DNA of 64,000 bases from an uncultured Porphyromonas sp. (GCF_938023125.1 NZ_CALHDW010000012.1:33512-97511), one strand, 5' to 3'; counted from the stretch's first letter, positions 33,753 through 43,654 are shown. A program made the numbers and translations. The notes: generated by a model not told the origin, from the letters alone.

Positions 33753-33926
33753 TTAACGACAGCTCTTATACAGAGCAATAAAGACGATGATTCCCGAAAG
33801 AATGATGGCTAAGATTGAAAAAATATCCAGCCTAACGGAAGAAAAAAGCCAGCCTGCAATTACAAACCAAATAGCCGAAATACAGGTTGCTTGCAGGGCA
33901 GAAAGTTTGCGGCGGGGTCTGGGCAT
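33753..33926 (-). CDS. small membrane protein with two predicted helices
   Basis: A 57 aa frame beginning M-P-R-P-R-R-K and containing two hydrophobic stretches (about residues 14-30 and 35-53), ending K-S-C-R. It starts 14 nt after the nadD stop, so it would be the last gene of the queF-nadD run. The frame is open further upstream to 34070, overlapping nadD; I prefer the ATG at 33926. Basic N terminus followed by helices suggests a real inner-membrane peptide. No family recognised. Confidence 0.45.
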   Translation of the reverse strand: MPRPRRKLSALQATCISAIWFVIAGWLFSSVRLDIFSILAIILSGIIVFIALYKSCR

Positions 33927-33939
33927 TGTTGAGGAGGGA

Positions 33940-34515
33940 TTAGAGAAGATCAAAAAGTTCGGGGCGAGGCATCCAATAGCGGAGGTCTTGTCCCTTATGT
34001 CGAGCCGATCTGATATCAGAAGAAGAGATCTCCATGAGCGGAGCGTCATGCAATAGCGATACATTAGCATTCTCTACCTCTCTAGGGAGAGGGTAACCGG
34101 GACGAGGATAGACCAAAATAGGGTATTGCTCAATCAATTCTCCCCAACGATACCAGCGCTCTATAGTAAGCCAATTATCGGCTCCCATTATGAGGACAAA
34201 TTGGTACTGGGGGTAATGCTCTCTCAATTCGTCTAGTGTGTATATCGTGTAATGGGGAGCGGGTAAAGTCTCCTCTATGCGGCAGCAAGAAAATCGAGGG
34301 TCGTTGGCTATCACTTCTTCGATAAGGTGGCATCGCTGAGAAAAGGAGAGCTCCGTTGCTCGAGGCTTAAGCGGATTTTGAGCGGTAGGTACAAACCAAA
34401 GTTGTTCGATCCCCTCGCTATGGCAGAGAATGTAATTGGCCAATGCCATATGCCCAATATGTATGGGGTCAAATGAACCTGCAAAAATGGCAATTTGGGG
34501 CTTTATACTCTCCAT
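33940..34515 (-). CDS. nadD: nicotinate-nucleotide adenylyltransferase
   Basis: Transfers AMP from ATP to nicotinate mononucleotide in NAD synthesis. The nucleotidyltransferase signature is GSFDPIHIGH near the N terminus, with LIMGADNW and the ISSSDIRSA motif near the C terminus. The length (191 aa) is exact. It lies 23 nt after pncB, whose product is its substrate, so the two form a salvage pair. Confidence 0.96.
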   Translation of the reverse strand: MESIKPQIAIFAGSFDPIHIGHMALANYILCHSEGIEQLWFVPTAQNPLKPRATELSFSQRCHLIEEVIANDPRFSCCRIEETLPAPHYTIYTLDELREHYPQYQFVLIMGADNWLTIERWYRWGELIEQYPILVYPRPGYPLPREVENANVSLLHDAPLMEISSSDIRSARHKGQDLRYWMPRPELFDLL

Positions 34516-34538
34516 TTCTATCGAGATTTGAGGGCTAA

Positions 34539-35717
34539 TCAGTCTTTAATCCCCAATGTAAGACGGGCTAGATCAATCTCTTCGGGAGTACCTGTATATT
34601 TCCCGTGCGCATCACTAAGTTTTACACAATGGCTCCACTCCTCTCGCTCTGTCATCTTACAGCGCCATAGTTTCATCACAATGTTTGATGGGGCTACACC
34701 ACAACCCGTATCATTGGTGAGATTCGTACCAATACCAAAGGAGCAACGAATCTGATCGGCACAATAGTTCTGTATTCTTAGGGCTTTGTCTACGTTGAGA
34801 CTATCGGAGAAGATGATATATTTAATTTTCGGATCCACCTTTAGCTCTCGATAGCGAGCAATTGCCTTGTCTACAAATTGGAAAGGATCTCCGCTATCGT
34901 GGCGCAAACTCGTGTATAGTTGAGCATGTTTTTTACTGAAATTCCTCAAGAAAACATCCGTTGTATAGGTGTCTGTAAGCACGGTTCCTAAGTCTCCATC
35001 GTACACGTTAATCCAGTCTTCCATCGCCATATAATTAGCCATTTTGTAGCCATATATAGCGCCATGGAACTGGATCCACTCGTGGGGATGGGTACCCGAT
35101 ACATTGAGGTTGTATTTATGCGCAAAGTGCACGTTGCTCGTACCAAAGAAGTGCTGCGGAGCATACTCTTGCATGATACGGGTAATTTTGTCTTCAACCT
35201 CGTAACTGAAGCGTCGGCGCATCCCGAATAGCGAGAAGTTCAGACTCTCCTTTTCTAGTCGATGAGCCTTTTCTATAGCCACTCGCTGCATATACTCTTC
35301 GTCTGGAGCGATATTCATCACCCGATAGTACAATTCACTTACTAGCGCTAGGATGGGCGTCTCCCAAAGAGTTACTCGATAGAGGGGCCCTTCTGCATCT
35401 ATAAACAAATGACCCTCACTGTCTTGTGTGATAGTAAGTTCGTCGGGATTGAAACGAAACCCCCTTAGCATATCAATATGAGTGGGAGGGATATAGGGCA
35501 TCCGATGGGCTATAAACTGTGCTTCGCTATCACTTAGAGCAATTCGAGACATATGGTCAATCTCTTCTCTTAGCAATTGAGCAAACCCCTTAGGATAGAT
35601 ACGATGATCCCGATCTATGAACTTAAAGTGTCCATAGGCATAGGGGAATAGTTTGGCATAAGCATAACCCGTAGTAAACTTGTACAGGTCTGTATCGAGA
35701 AGACTATTAATGATCAT
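34539..35717 (-). CDS. pncB: nicotinate phosphoribosyltransferase
   Basis: Converts nicotinate plus PRPP to nicotinate mononucleotide (Preiss-Handler salvage). Recognised by LLDTDLYKFTTGYAY at the start, SGTHPHEW with the catalytic region, LTDTYTTDVFL, and TSLRHDSGDPFQF. The length (392 aa) matches the family. The product is adenylated by NadD, encoded 23 nt downstream. Confidence 0.96.
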   Translation of the reverse strand: MIINSLLDTDLYKFTTGYAYAKLFPYAYGHFKFIDRDHRIYPKGFAQLLREEIDHMSRIALSDSEAQFIAHRMPYIPPTHIDMLRGFRFNPDELTITQDSEGHLFIDAEGPLYRVTLWETPILALVSELYYRVMNIAPDEEYMQRVAIEKAHRLEKESLNFSLFGMRRRFSYEVEDKITRIMQEYAPQHFFGTSNVHFAHKYNLNVSGTHPHEWIQFHGAIYGYKMANYMAMEDWINVYDGDLGTVLTDTYTTDVFLRNFSKKHAQLYTSLRHDSGDPFQFVDKAIARYRELKVDPKIKYIIFSDSLNVDKALRIQNYCADQIRCSFGIGTNLTNDTGCGVAPSNIVMKLWRCKMTEREEWSHCVKLSDAHGKYTGTPEEIDLARLTLGIKD

Positions 35718-35744
35718 AGAGGATACGAGTTGGCTTTGAATAGA

Positions 35745-37487
35745 TTATCGAACAGATGGGAATCCATGGCATACCCAAAGGACCTGGATAGAAGGAATAT
35801 CCTGAGATAGTGAATGCTCAAGATCTGAGAGAAGAGGTGATTTGCTATAATCTTGCTCAACCACCACAACGATTTGGGAGACATGAGAAGCCAATAGGTG
35901 AACCGAATCGGAAGGAGCTATCAAGAAGTTTAGGGACTTGCCCTCTCCTTCTGTAGGAGCTAAATCTTGATAGAATTGCTTACTGCCCCAGTAACCTGCT
36001 TCTATAATACGTGCATGAGGTAAGCTATCTGTAGCATGATTGCAGGCATGAAGAAGATGTACGATTTTACTCTTATTCCCTCCGCTTAATGAGTAATTTG
36101 CAGCAAGATCTTCCACCAATTTACTCAGTCGTTTCTGGGCATCTAAGCTTTTAGATGGAGTAGTTAGCAATATGGGGCCGGCGGCATCTTCTTTCTGATA
36201 AGACTGAAGAGTAAAACGGAGCGTATCGATCGTTTCGGGAGTATCTGTGTAAATTTTTCTCTTACGATGTAGGCGAAGCGTTGAGATAAGGGCATTCTGC
36301 CAGAAGGGAGATAGTTGTCGAGGCTCCAAAATTCTACCTTGTAATATCCATACATAATAGACTAATACTGTTGGGATAATAAGCCCTAAAAGCAAAAGGA
36401 TACTTCTGACAGAAGATTCTCCTATGGCAGCTGGCTGAATCGTCGGAGTCGCAGTAACCTCAATCAAATTGTCGTAGCGTAGGACCTCCCGATTGCTTAT
36501 ACAACGGGCAAGCCTATCCTGCAAATCCGTAATCTCTCCTGTGCGGCTTTCTGTCGTAAGGCTAGAGGAGATGGAGTCTGGGTACATGAGTCTCTGAAGA
36601 GCGGCCTCTATCATCTCTTGCTCTTTGTCCAAGTCGAGTGCCACATTGTAGCGCACAAGAGAGTCTAGATCAATAAGCATCCCGTCAAGTATTTGCTTTG
36701 AACGTCGAGCGGAGCCTGCGGTAGCGATTATCACATTAAGGAAATTGGGGAGAGGATTCTCAATCACCATACTCCAGTCGTACTGGATGCGCGCTTCTGT
36801 TATCATCCGCCTTGTAATGTAGATGGGCTTGTCTAAGGCATAGCCATCTGCTCCATATTCTTCCCACCCCGGATTATCTTGTAGGATTACTTTTCCTATG
36901 GGAGTTTCGATGCAACTATTCCAAGGGAGTAGTATAGTGTATGAATCTTTACCTTCAATCTTCTGCCCTTGATATGTCCCTTTTATTTTAGAGAGTTCCA
37001 GACCGTTAGGCTTTTGTTGCGCCACCAAAGTGAAGTAGTCGGTATCTAAAGCATCGGGGAAGAGCAGTCTAAATGGGATATAATTATATATATCTCGAGA
37101 AGAAAAAGTACTTCGTTGTTCATACTCGACTTCAAATCCCTCTCTCTTTCCGGCTCGATCGATCATGTCTGCTGATACAATCCATCCATAGATTTGAGCA
37201 GCGTCAAAAGCGGGAGTATGCTTCCAAAGCGGAGCTTCCTTTTCTGAATTCCCTCCCACAAAGATCTTAGTATACTCAGGAGGCTGTATAGGAAAACGTG
37301 TCATTACAGCCATGCGGTACTTATTGTACCCGACAGCAGAACTACTCCCCAACAGTTTGGAAAAACCGAAGGCTACTGCTAGAGATAGGGCAAACCAATA
37401 CCAATTGATCAGCACAAGTCGAAGAAAACCATAGAAAGACATGCGCTGTGGTCGTATGGTCCTTGATGGAGAGAATGTAGAATCCAT
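35745..37487 (-). CDS. Wzz-like polysaccharide co-polymerase with a degenerate kinase-like tail
   Basis: A 580 aa membrane protein. A first helix (about 24-45) and a second (about 360-385) bracket a periplasmic region rich in predicted helix (about 255-320), the layout of Wzz/Wzc chain-length regulators. After the second helix about 195 cytoplasmic residues resemble a BY-kinase fold (P-I-L-L-T-T-P-S...). They lack the Walker A G-K-S/T and a Tyr-rich tail, so kinase activity is unlikely. The gmd and fcl genes nearby suggest a role in making a fucose-containing surface glycan. The exact polymer is unknown. Confidence 0.65.
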   Translation of the reverse strand: MDSTFSPSRTIRPQRMSFYGFLRLVLINWYWFALSLAVAFGFSKLLGSSSAVGYNKYRMAVMTRFPIQPPEYTKIFVGGNSEKEAPLWKHTPAFDAAQIYGWIVSADMIDRAGKREGFEVEYEQRSTFSSRDIYNYIPFRLLFPDALDTDYFTLVAQQKPNGLELSKIKGTYQGQKIEGKDSYTILLPWNSCIETPIGKVILQDNPGWEEYGADGYALDKPIYITRRMITEARIQYDWSMVIENPLPNFLNVIIATAGSARRSKQILDGMLIDLDSLVRYNVALDLDKEQEMIEAALQRLMYPDSISSSLTTESRTGEITDLQDRLARCISNREVLRYDNLIEVTATPTIQPAAIGESSVRSILLLLGLIIPTVLVYYVWILQGRILEPRQLSPFWQNALISTLRLHRKRKIYTDTPETIDTLRFTLQSYQKEDAAGPILLTTPSKSLDAQKRLSKLVEDLAANYSLSGGNKSKIVHLLHACNHATDSLPHARIIEAGYWGSKQFYQDLAPTEGEGKSLNFLIAPSDSVHLLASHVSQIVVVVEQDYSKSPLLSDLEHSLSQDIPSIQVLWVCHGFPSVR

Positions 37488-37532
37488 ATATGATTAGATA
37501 GGGGTAAACGATTTATAAAAGAGAACTTAATA

Positions 37533-38831
37533 TTACTTCTGAGTCATGATATCGAGAACAAGTCGATCCGTCTCGTTCATGCCGATACGTCCAATACTTG
37601 CGAGATTGTCTATGGTAGAATCGACGCTCTCATCCACAATACCTTCACTACTAGTGACTACCTTGTGTTCCATGGCTAGTAGGGCAGAGAACATGGCCGT
37701 GGATACGCCACTCGAGACCTTCATACTGCAACTTGGCTTGGCGCCATCGCACAACATTCCCGTAATGTTACCTACCATATTTTTTATGGCGAACTCTACT
37801 TGTTCTCTACTGCCGCCCATTAGGTAGGTCAAACCACAACTAGATCCTGTTGCTGCTACAACGCATCCACAGAGAGCCGATAGGCGACCTAACTTTTGCT
37901 TTACGTAGATCACCATAAGGTTGCTGAGTACCAATGCTCGTATAGTCTGCTCCTCGCTTGCTCCCTCATGCTGGGCAAAGGTTAGTACCGGTAGGGTAGC
38001 CGTAATTCCCTGATTGCCACTGCCGGAGTTGCTCATTACAGTAACGGGAGCACCATCCATACGGGCATCGCAGGCCGCACTTGTGTAGGTAAGCATCTCT
38101 GTAAGAGCGGAGTTCCCTAGATACCTCTTGCCCCAATCTCCTCGTATCATCTGCCCAACGGAGTGACCATAGGAGCCTTTGAGACTAAATTCGCTTGCAG
38201 CTTTATTGAGTCGGGCAGCCTCTTGTATAAAAGAGAGCTTCTCTAGAGGTGTTGTAGTTGCAAACTCATAGACTACATCAAAAGTGAGCTGTAGGCCCTT
38301 CGCTTCATCGCTAGCCCCTTGTGTAGAAGAAGCACTGCTAGAGAGATGATCGCGGAGAATCTCTTCGTCTCGACGTATATAGGCGATATTGCGGTGGTTG
38401 CTTTGGATAATTGTGCTGGCTGTATGGTTAGCACCCTTTAGGTTAATTTCTATGTATAGCTTATCTATATCGCCTTCTTTGAGACGTATAGACATGATCT
38501 TTTTCTCTACTAGGGCTTTTGCTTGAGTCAGTTGCTCTTGGGTAAAGTTTTCTAGTATAGTGAGTTCCTTAGCGGGGTCTGCTAAAATAATTCCTAACGC
38601 AACAGCAATGGGAAGACCGATCATCCCTGTACCGGGAATCCCTACTCCCATGGCATTTTTAAGCATATTAGCACTCAGGAGCACCTCTATAGACGTAGAA
38701 GGTTCTCCCAGAGTTTGGGCAGCTTGTGCAGCAGCTAGAGCAACGGCTACCGGCTCTGTGCAGCCCGTAGCGGGTACAACTTCATTCTTAATAAGCTCTA
38801 TACACTGAGCTTCTATATCTGGAGTAAGCAT
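37533..38831 (-). CDS. L-cysteine desulfidase / UPF0597 (YhaM/CyuA-like) protein
   Basis: Predicted iron-sulfur enzyme of the L-serine/L-cysteine lyase superfamily, releasing sulfide, pyruvate and ammonia from cysteine. Recognised by VVPATGCTEPVAVALAAA at the start, the GSGNQGITATLPV segment, and Cys-containing loops CGCVVAATGSSCG and MLCDGAKPSC expected to hold the cluster. I chose the ATG at 38831 (432 aa), which matches family length and avoids overlap with fcl; an upstream ATG at 38891 is possible. Sulfide production would suit an asaccharolytic anaerobe. Confidence 0.85.
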   Translation of the reverse strand: MLTPDIEAQCIELIKNEVVPATGCTEPVAVALAAAQAAQTLGEPSTSIEVLLSANMLKNAMGVGIPGTGMIGLPIAVALGIILADPAKELTILENFTQEQLTQAKALVEKKIMSIRLKEGDIDKLYIEINLKGANHTASTIIQSNHRNIAYIRRDEEILRDHLSSSASSTQGASDEAKGLQLTFDVVYEFATTTPLEKLSFIQEAARLNKAASEFSLKGSYGHSVGQMIRGDWGKRYLGNSALTEMLTYTSAACDARMDGAPVTVMSNSGSGNQGITATLPVLTFAQHEGASEEQTIRALVLSNLMVIYVKQKLGRLSALCGCVVAATGSSCGLTYLMGGSREQVEFAIKNMVGNITGMLCDGAKPSCSMKVSSGVSTAMFSALLAMEHKVVTSSEGIVDESVDSTIDNLASIGRIGMNETDRLVLDIMTQK

Positions 38832-38880
38832 ATAATCTATCAACGGAAGAAGATAAGTTCGTATTGTTGCGAAAGTCGTT

Positions 38881-39966
38881 TTATAGCGCATTTGTTTGAC
38901 AATACCATTGGTATAATTTGGGAAGGCCCTCCTCTATAGAGGTGGCATATTCCCATCCAAGGTCTCTAAGGCGAGAAGGGTCTGTAAGTTTTCGTCGGGT
39001 ACCATCGGGGTGAATATGATCGAAAGCGATAGTGCCCTCAAAGTTGACTGTCTTTCGCACCTCTTCGGCAATTTGGGCAATAGAATGCTCTACGCCTGTA
39101 CCTACATTGAGGTGACAATTGCGGATTTCTCCCTCGGGAGCATCTGCCGATAGGCGAGTAAAATCAATATGATTCATTACATAGACACATGCTGCTGCCA
39201 TATCTTCGCTCCACATAAACTCCCGAAAAACAGTACCCGATCCCCAAAGGACAAGCTGATCCGAAGTGATACCAAAGAAGGCAAGACGCTCGGTAATTTG
39301 ATCCAAGGAGGAGTTTTGGTCCAATCCCGAGATAGGACGCAAGGCAATATCGCGTCGTAAGGCTTCCACGTCTGCCTGGCGAAGGAGTTTTGCTAAGTGC
39401 ATTTTACGCATCATAGCCGGTAATACATGACTATTTTCGAGATGAAAATTATCTCCGGGTCCATAGAGATTGGTGGGCATTACTGCAAGATAGTTGCAAC
39501 CATATTGTAGGTTAAAGCTCTCACACATCTTGAGCCCGGCAATCTTGGCGATAGCGTAGGGCTCGTTGGTATACTCTAGAGGAGAGGTCAGGAGACATTC
39601 CTCTTTCATGGGCTGAGGTGCGTTGGCAGGATAGATGCAAGTACTCCCGAGGAAGAGGAGTTTCTCTACATGATGGCGATAGCTCTCACCAATTACATTT
39701 TGTTGTATCCCTAGGTTTTTATAGATAAATTCTGCCCGATAGCGGCTATTGGCAAGTATCCCCCCAACAAAAGCTGCTGCAAGGAATACATACTGAGGCT
39801 GCTCTTCGTCGAAAAACCTGCGAACAGCCACAGCATCTAGGAGGTCAAGCTCCGCATGAGTACGGGTAATGAGATTTTTGTATCCCTGTTGCTTGAGCTC
39901 CCTATAGATGGCACTACCGACTAGTCCACGATGACCTGCAATGTAGATACGAGCACTCTTATCCAT
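38881..39966 (-). CDS. fcl: GDP-L-fucose synthase
   Basis: Epimerises and reduces GDP-4-keto-6-deoxymannose to GDP-L-fucose with NADPH. An SDR-type Rossmann start IAGHRGLVGSAI, the LGSTCIYP strand, and catalytic Y-A-I-A-K are visible, followed by NLYGPGDNF. The 361 aa length is slightly above the E. coli enzyme because of an insertion at about 190-230. It follows gmd by 21 nt; together they make GDP-fucose from GDP-mannose. Confidence 0.96.
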   Translation of the reverse strand: MDKSARIYIAGHRGLVGSAIYRELKQQGYKNLITRTHAELDLLDAVAVRRFFDEEQPQYVFLAAAFVGGILANSRYRAEFIYKNLGIQQNVIGESYRHHVEKLLFLGSTCIYPANAPQPMKEECLLTSPLEYTNEPYAIAKIAGLKMCESFNLQYGCNYLAVMPTNLYGPGDNFHLENSHVLPAMMRKMHLAKLLRQADVEALRRDIALRPISGLDQNSSLDQITERLAFFGITSDQLVLWGSGTVFREFMWSEDMAAACVYVMNHIDFTRLSADAPEGEIRNCHLNVGTGVEHSIAQIAEEVRKTVNFEGTIAFDHIHPDGTRRKLTDPSRLRDLGWEYATSIEEGLPKLYQWYCQTNAL

Positions 39967-39987
39967 AAGTATGATGGCAGAAAATTT

Positions 39988-41172
39988 TTATTCAAAGTAG
40001 TTGTAGACGGAGAATCCACCCTGCTTTAGGTAGGCTTCGCGCTTCATAAGTTGTACATCGCTTTCCATCATATCGTGTACGATATCTGCCAGGGTGTACT
40101 CCGGCTGCCAGTGTAGTAGATTGCGAGCCTTAGTTGCATCTCCCAAAAGAACCTCTACCTCAGTAGGGCGGAAGTAGGCAGGGTCTACGGCAACAATGGC
40201 TTTCCCCTCTAGGCTACATGCATGAGAGAGAAATTCTTCTCCCACGGTCTGAGCTAGACGATTGGCATCTATCGAAGTAACCACTCCCTCTTCATTCAAC
40301 CCTTCTCCACGGAATTCGATAGTGAGTCCGATCTCAGAAAAAGCGAGTTGAACAAAGGTGCGGACCTCTGTGGTCACCCCCGTAGCTACTACATAGTCAT
40401 CGGGAGTATCGCGCTGCAAGATGAGATACATAGAGCGCACATAATCTTTGGCATGTCCCCAGTCGCGTCGTGCCGAGAGATTGCCTAGGTAGAGACGATC
40501 TTGCAATCCCATGGCAATGCGGCTGGCACTTCGGGTTATCTTACGAGTTACGAAGGTCTCTCCACGGAGAGGTGATTCATGGTTAAATAGAATGCCATTG
40601 CTGGCATGTATTCCGTACGCCTCCCGATAGTTTACTGTGATCCAGTAGGCATATAGCTTGGCAACGGCATAGGGACTTCGAGGATAGAATGGGGTAGTCT
40701 CCCTCTGAGGCATCTCTTGCACAAGCCCAAAAAGTTCACTGGTAGAGGCTTGGTAAAAACGCACTTTATCGTCCATACGAAGGAGATGTATTGCCTCCAG
40801 GAGGCGAAGTGTGCCTAAAGCAACAACATCGGCAGTGTACTCCGGTAGCTCAAAACTAACCTTCACATGGCTTTGTGCTGCAAGATTATATACCTCATCC
40901 GGAGCTATCTCCCCAATAAGACGAGTTAGCCCCTGGCCATCTGTCATATCGGCATAGTGAAGGTAGAAGTTACGTCCTTCTAGGTGAGGATCTTGGTAGA
41001 GGTGATCTACACGTTCTGTATTAAATAGAGAGGAGCGGCGCTTTAGTCCATGAACTTCGTATCCTCGCTTGAGTAGGTATTCGCTCAAATAGGCTCCATC
41101 CTGCCCTGTGACACCGGTGATAAGGGCCTTTTTTCTAGGGGTAGGTGTACTCATATCTCTCTCGTATGACAA
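39988..41172 (-). CDS. gmd: GDP-mannose 4,6-dehydratase
   Basis: First step from GDP-mannose towards GDP-fucose. Recognised by [19 protein letters not shown], the Y-N-L-A-A-Q-S-H-V segment, F-Y-Q-A-S-T-S-E, and catalytic [10 protein letters not shown], then [10 protein letters not shown]. The length (394 aa) is normal. A second ATG six codons in is an alternative start. Directly downstream of the FHA gene (3-nt gap) and upstream of fcl. Confidence 0.97.
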   Translation of the reverse strand: MSYERDMSTPTPRKKALITGVTGQDGAYLSEYLLKRGYEVHGLKRRSSLFNTERVDHLYQDPHLEGRNFYLHYADMTDGQGLTRLIGEIAPDEVYNLAAQSHVKVSFELPEYTADVVALGTLRLLEAIHLLRMDDKVRFYQASTSELFGLVQEMPQRETTPFYPRSPYAVAKLYAYWITVNYREAYGIHASNGILFNHESPLRGETFVTRKITRSASRIAMGLQDRLYLGNLSARRDWGHAKDYVRSMYLILQRDTPDDYVVATGVTTEVRTFVQLAFSEIGLTIEFRGEGLNEEGVVTSIDANRLAQTVGEEFLSHACSLEGKAIVAVDPAYFRPTEVEVLLGDATKARNLLHWQPEYTLADIVHDMMESDVQLMKREAYLKQGGFSVYNYFE

Positions 41173-41175
41173 AGT

Positions 41176-41712
41176 TTACTTTATAGAAAAAATAAGAGAT
41201 GTAGCCCCAAGGGTTATTACATCTCCATCAGAGAGTTGACGTTTCTCTCCGGGGTCGAGCTCACGTGCATTCACAAAGGTACCGGTCATGCTATCATCGT
41301 CCATAAGGATAGCAACGATCTTCCCTTCTGCGTCTTTCTCTATGGTTAGTAGCGATTGGTTGCGATCGAGGCTCGGGTCTGCCGTGCGAATGGCAACCTC
41401 AATCTCTGTATGTCTATCATTGTAACGGCCAATCCTATTGAGCCCCTCGTAGAGAGGAAATTGTGCCGAATAGCCAAATACATTTTCTACAACCTGCAAA
41501 TAAGCAAGGGGTTGCCCCTCGTCACATTTGTCTGAGCGGCCTGCTTTCTCTCCCTCCATTTGCTGAGAAGCTTTGGGTGGGCGTAGGGTAAAGGCAAGTT
41601 GCCTGTGGCATCCGGGACAAGGCGTATCTACATGGCCATTCTTATCCAAAACACTCCGAATCCAGGTACCCTCAAGGCGTTTCTTACAATAGGGACACAG
41701 TATATATTTCAT
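41176..41712 (-). CDS. FHA-domain protein with an N-terminal zinc ribbon
   Basis: A 178 aa cytoplasmic protein. Residues 6-35 hold C6-x2-C9 ... C32-x2-C35, a zinc-ribbon pattern. Residues about 90-178 look like an FHA phosphothreonine-binding domain (IGRYNDRHTEIEV, D-R-N-Q-S-L-L, GTFVNAREL, L-S-D-G-D-V-I-T-L-G). A charged linker joins them. No Ser/Thr kinase gene is present in the window, so the partner is unknown. It is packed between the exchanger gene (5-nt gap) and gmd. Confidence 0.8.
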   Translation of the reverse strand: MKYILCPYCKKRLEGTWIRSVLDKNGHVDTPCPGCHRQLAFTLRPPKASQQMEGEKAGRSDKCDEGQPLAYLQVVENVFGYSAQFPLYEGLNRIGRYNDRHTEIEVAIRTADPSLDRNQSLLTIEKDAEGKIVAILMDDDSMTGTFVNARELDPGEKRQLSDGDVITLGATSLIFSIK

Positions 41713-41717
41713 ATCGT

Positions 41718-42728
41718 TTATGCTAAAGTAGAGGTTTCTTGGAGGATCAGCCAGACCGTATAAGTGATGTAGACCAAGAGAAGGGCTGCTCCCTCCAAGC
41801 GTTTGATCTCACGCTTACCATAAAATAGAGTAAAGAGAAAGAGCAATACAACGGCGAGCAACATTACGCCATAATCTAGAAGGGTAATGCCTTCTGACTT
41901 GATAGGACGTATAGTGGCAGTTGTCCCAAGGATTAAGGCGATATTAAAGATATTGCTACCAACAATGTTGCCTATAGCCATATCTACTTCGCCCTTTCTT
42001 GCCGCTACAATAGAAGTGGCTAGCTCAGGTACGGAGGTGCCCACTGCAACGAGAGTGAGCCCTATCACCGATTCGCTAACGCCTAGAGCGCGAGCAATGG
42101 CAGAGGCCCCCTCTGTAAAGAGGTTCCCCCCAACAACGAGCATTACAAGGCCACCTATTACCATTACAATAGATAGCCACCAATTATAAACCTTGATCTT
42201 GGGGGCATCGCCATCGGGTTGGTGCGCCTCATTCATTTCTTTTGTTCCCTTTTTGCGAGCTATATAGATAGTATAACACATAAAGAGAGCAAAGAAAAAG
42301 AGCAACACAAGACCATCTATGCGATCAAGACTATTTACGGTAGCACTATGTACCACAGCATCATTGGCCAGTAGGATAAGAGAGATAGAGAAGATGAATA
42401 CCATAGGGATCTCTGCATACAACGTGCTCTTACCTACCCGAAGTGGGGTAATGATCGCTGTGACACCCAAGATAGCGAGGATATTGAAGATGTTGCTTCC
42501 CAAAACGTTGCCTAATGCAATACTCTCCTTCCCATGTATGGCGCTAGAGAGACTGACAGCAAGCTCGGGAGTAGAGGTGCCAATAGCAACAACTGTAAGC
42601 CCGATAACAAGGGCTGACACCTGCATCCGTCGGGCAATAGAACTCGCACCATCGGTCAAGAAGTTGGCTCCATAGAAGATAAGAACCAACCCTCCGAGTA
42701 GCATGGCAATACTAAGAAGTGTACTCAT
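41718..42728 (-). CDS. calcium/sodium antiporter (YrbG/CaxA family)
   Basis: An inner-membrane exchanger of about ten helices with the two inverted repeats of the CaCA superfamily. The alpha repeats are GTSTPELAVSLSSA with ALGNVLGSNIFNILAILG in the first half, and GTSVPELATSIVAA with AIGNIVGSNIFNIALILG in the second. A hydrophilic loop lies at about 160-180. Length 336 aa. It overlaps the upstream lipid kinase gene by 4 nt. Ca2+/Na+ specificity is from family knowledge. Confidence 0.92.
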   Translation of the reverse strand: MSTLLSIAMLLGGLVLIFYGANFLTDGASSIARRMQVSALVIGLTVVAIGTSTPELAVSLSSAIHGKESIALGNVLGSNIFNILAILGVTAIITPLRVGKSTLYAEIPMVFIFSISLILLANDAVVHSATVNSLDRIDGLVLLFFFALFMCYTIYIARKKGTKEMNEAHQPDGDAPKIKVYNWWLSIVMVIGGLVMLVVGGNLFTEGASAIARALGVSESVIGLTLVAVGTSVPELATSIVAARKGEVDMAIGNIVGSNIFNIALILGTTATIRPIKSEGITLLDYGVMLLAVVLLFLFTLFYGKREIKRLEGAALLLVYITYTVWLILQETSTLA

Positions 42729-43630
42729 TTTTCAGCAGGCTTGGGAGTATAAACGAGAAGACTTTGTTTGCGTACACCGATTTCTATACGATTGCCGGCT
42801 AGTACAGACTCTCCGTCAATCTGAGCCGGAGCTTTGTCGTCGCACTCTCGCTCTATCACGATATTAGCTCCTCTATAACTATCGACACAACTATTTTTGT
42901 CGATATTTTTAGTTACAAGTTGCAAGGCAACATGCCCAGCGAGTAAGGGATCAAAGGGGCGTAGAATGACAAGATCGAGCAATCCGTCGGAGGGACTTGC
43001 CCCCGGAGCTATATAGAAGTTATTGCCGTATTGATCTATGTTGGCCGCCGTAACAAGAAAGGCTTTTGTCTCAATAATTTCGCCGTCAATGGTAATACGG
43101 TACTGTTGAGGACGGAAAGCAATGTACTCATCAATGGCCGCTTTGATGTAAGTAAGCAACCCTCGGCGCGAAGTCTCGGCATACCGCTTAGTCATCTCTG
43201 CGTCAAATCCCACGCCGCAAGTACAGAAGAAGGGTTTACCATCCACCACACCTGTATCTATGGCTGTGGTATAGCCCTCTGTGATTACCCGAACAGCCTC
43301 TGCATCGCTGGAGAGTGGTAGATTCAGGGCTCGTGCCAGACCATTGCCACTCCCTTTGGGGATTATTCCCATTTTGACCTGAGAGCCATGCAATGCACTC
43401 GCAATCTCATTGATGGTGCCATCTCCTCCCACAGCAATAATACTGTCTATATTATTTTCTATTGCCTCCTTTACAAGGCGAGTCGCATGCCCCTCTCCTT
43501 TTGTATAGGTGATGAGTAGTTCCTCTTCTCGTTCGTTGTAGGCCTCTGCCAGAAGTTCCGGAATACGGCTTTTGGAGGCCACTCCGGAGATGGGGTTGAT
43601 GATGGCAAGTATGCGATTAGGCTTAATCAT
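42725..43630 (-). CDS. diacylglycerol/lipid kinase (YegS/BmrU family)
   Basis: Predicted soluble or peripheral lipid kinase transferring phosphate from ATP to a lipid hydroxyl. The DAGK catalytic domain begins I-I-N-P-I-S-G and has the glycine-rich AVGGDGTINEIA and GSGNGLARAL motifs. A beta-rich C-terminal domain follows (F-L-V-T-A-A-N, DGLLDLVIL). Length 301 aa. The true lipid substrate (diacylglycerol, sphingoid base or ceramide) cannot be told from the sequence. 24 nt after queF. Confidence 0.9.
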   Translation of the reverse strand: MIKPNRILAIINPISGVASKSRIPELLAEAYNEREEELLITYTKGEGHATRLVKEAIENNIDSIIAVGGDGTINEIASALHGSQVKMGIIPKGSGNGLARALNLPLSSDAEAVRVITEGYTTAIDTGVVDGKPFFCTCGVGFDAEMTKRYAETSRRGLLTYIKAAIDEYIAFRPQQYRITIDGEIIETKAFLVTAANIDQYGNNFYIAPGASPSDGLLDLVILRPFDPLLAGHVALQLVTKNIDKNSCVDSYRGANIVIERECDDKAPAQIDGESVLAGNRIEIGVRKQSLLVYTPKPAEK

Positions 43631-43654
43631 GAAATATTTTTAAGGGGATAATGA

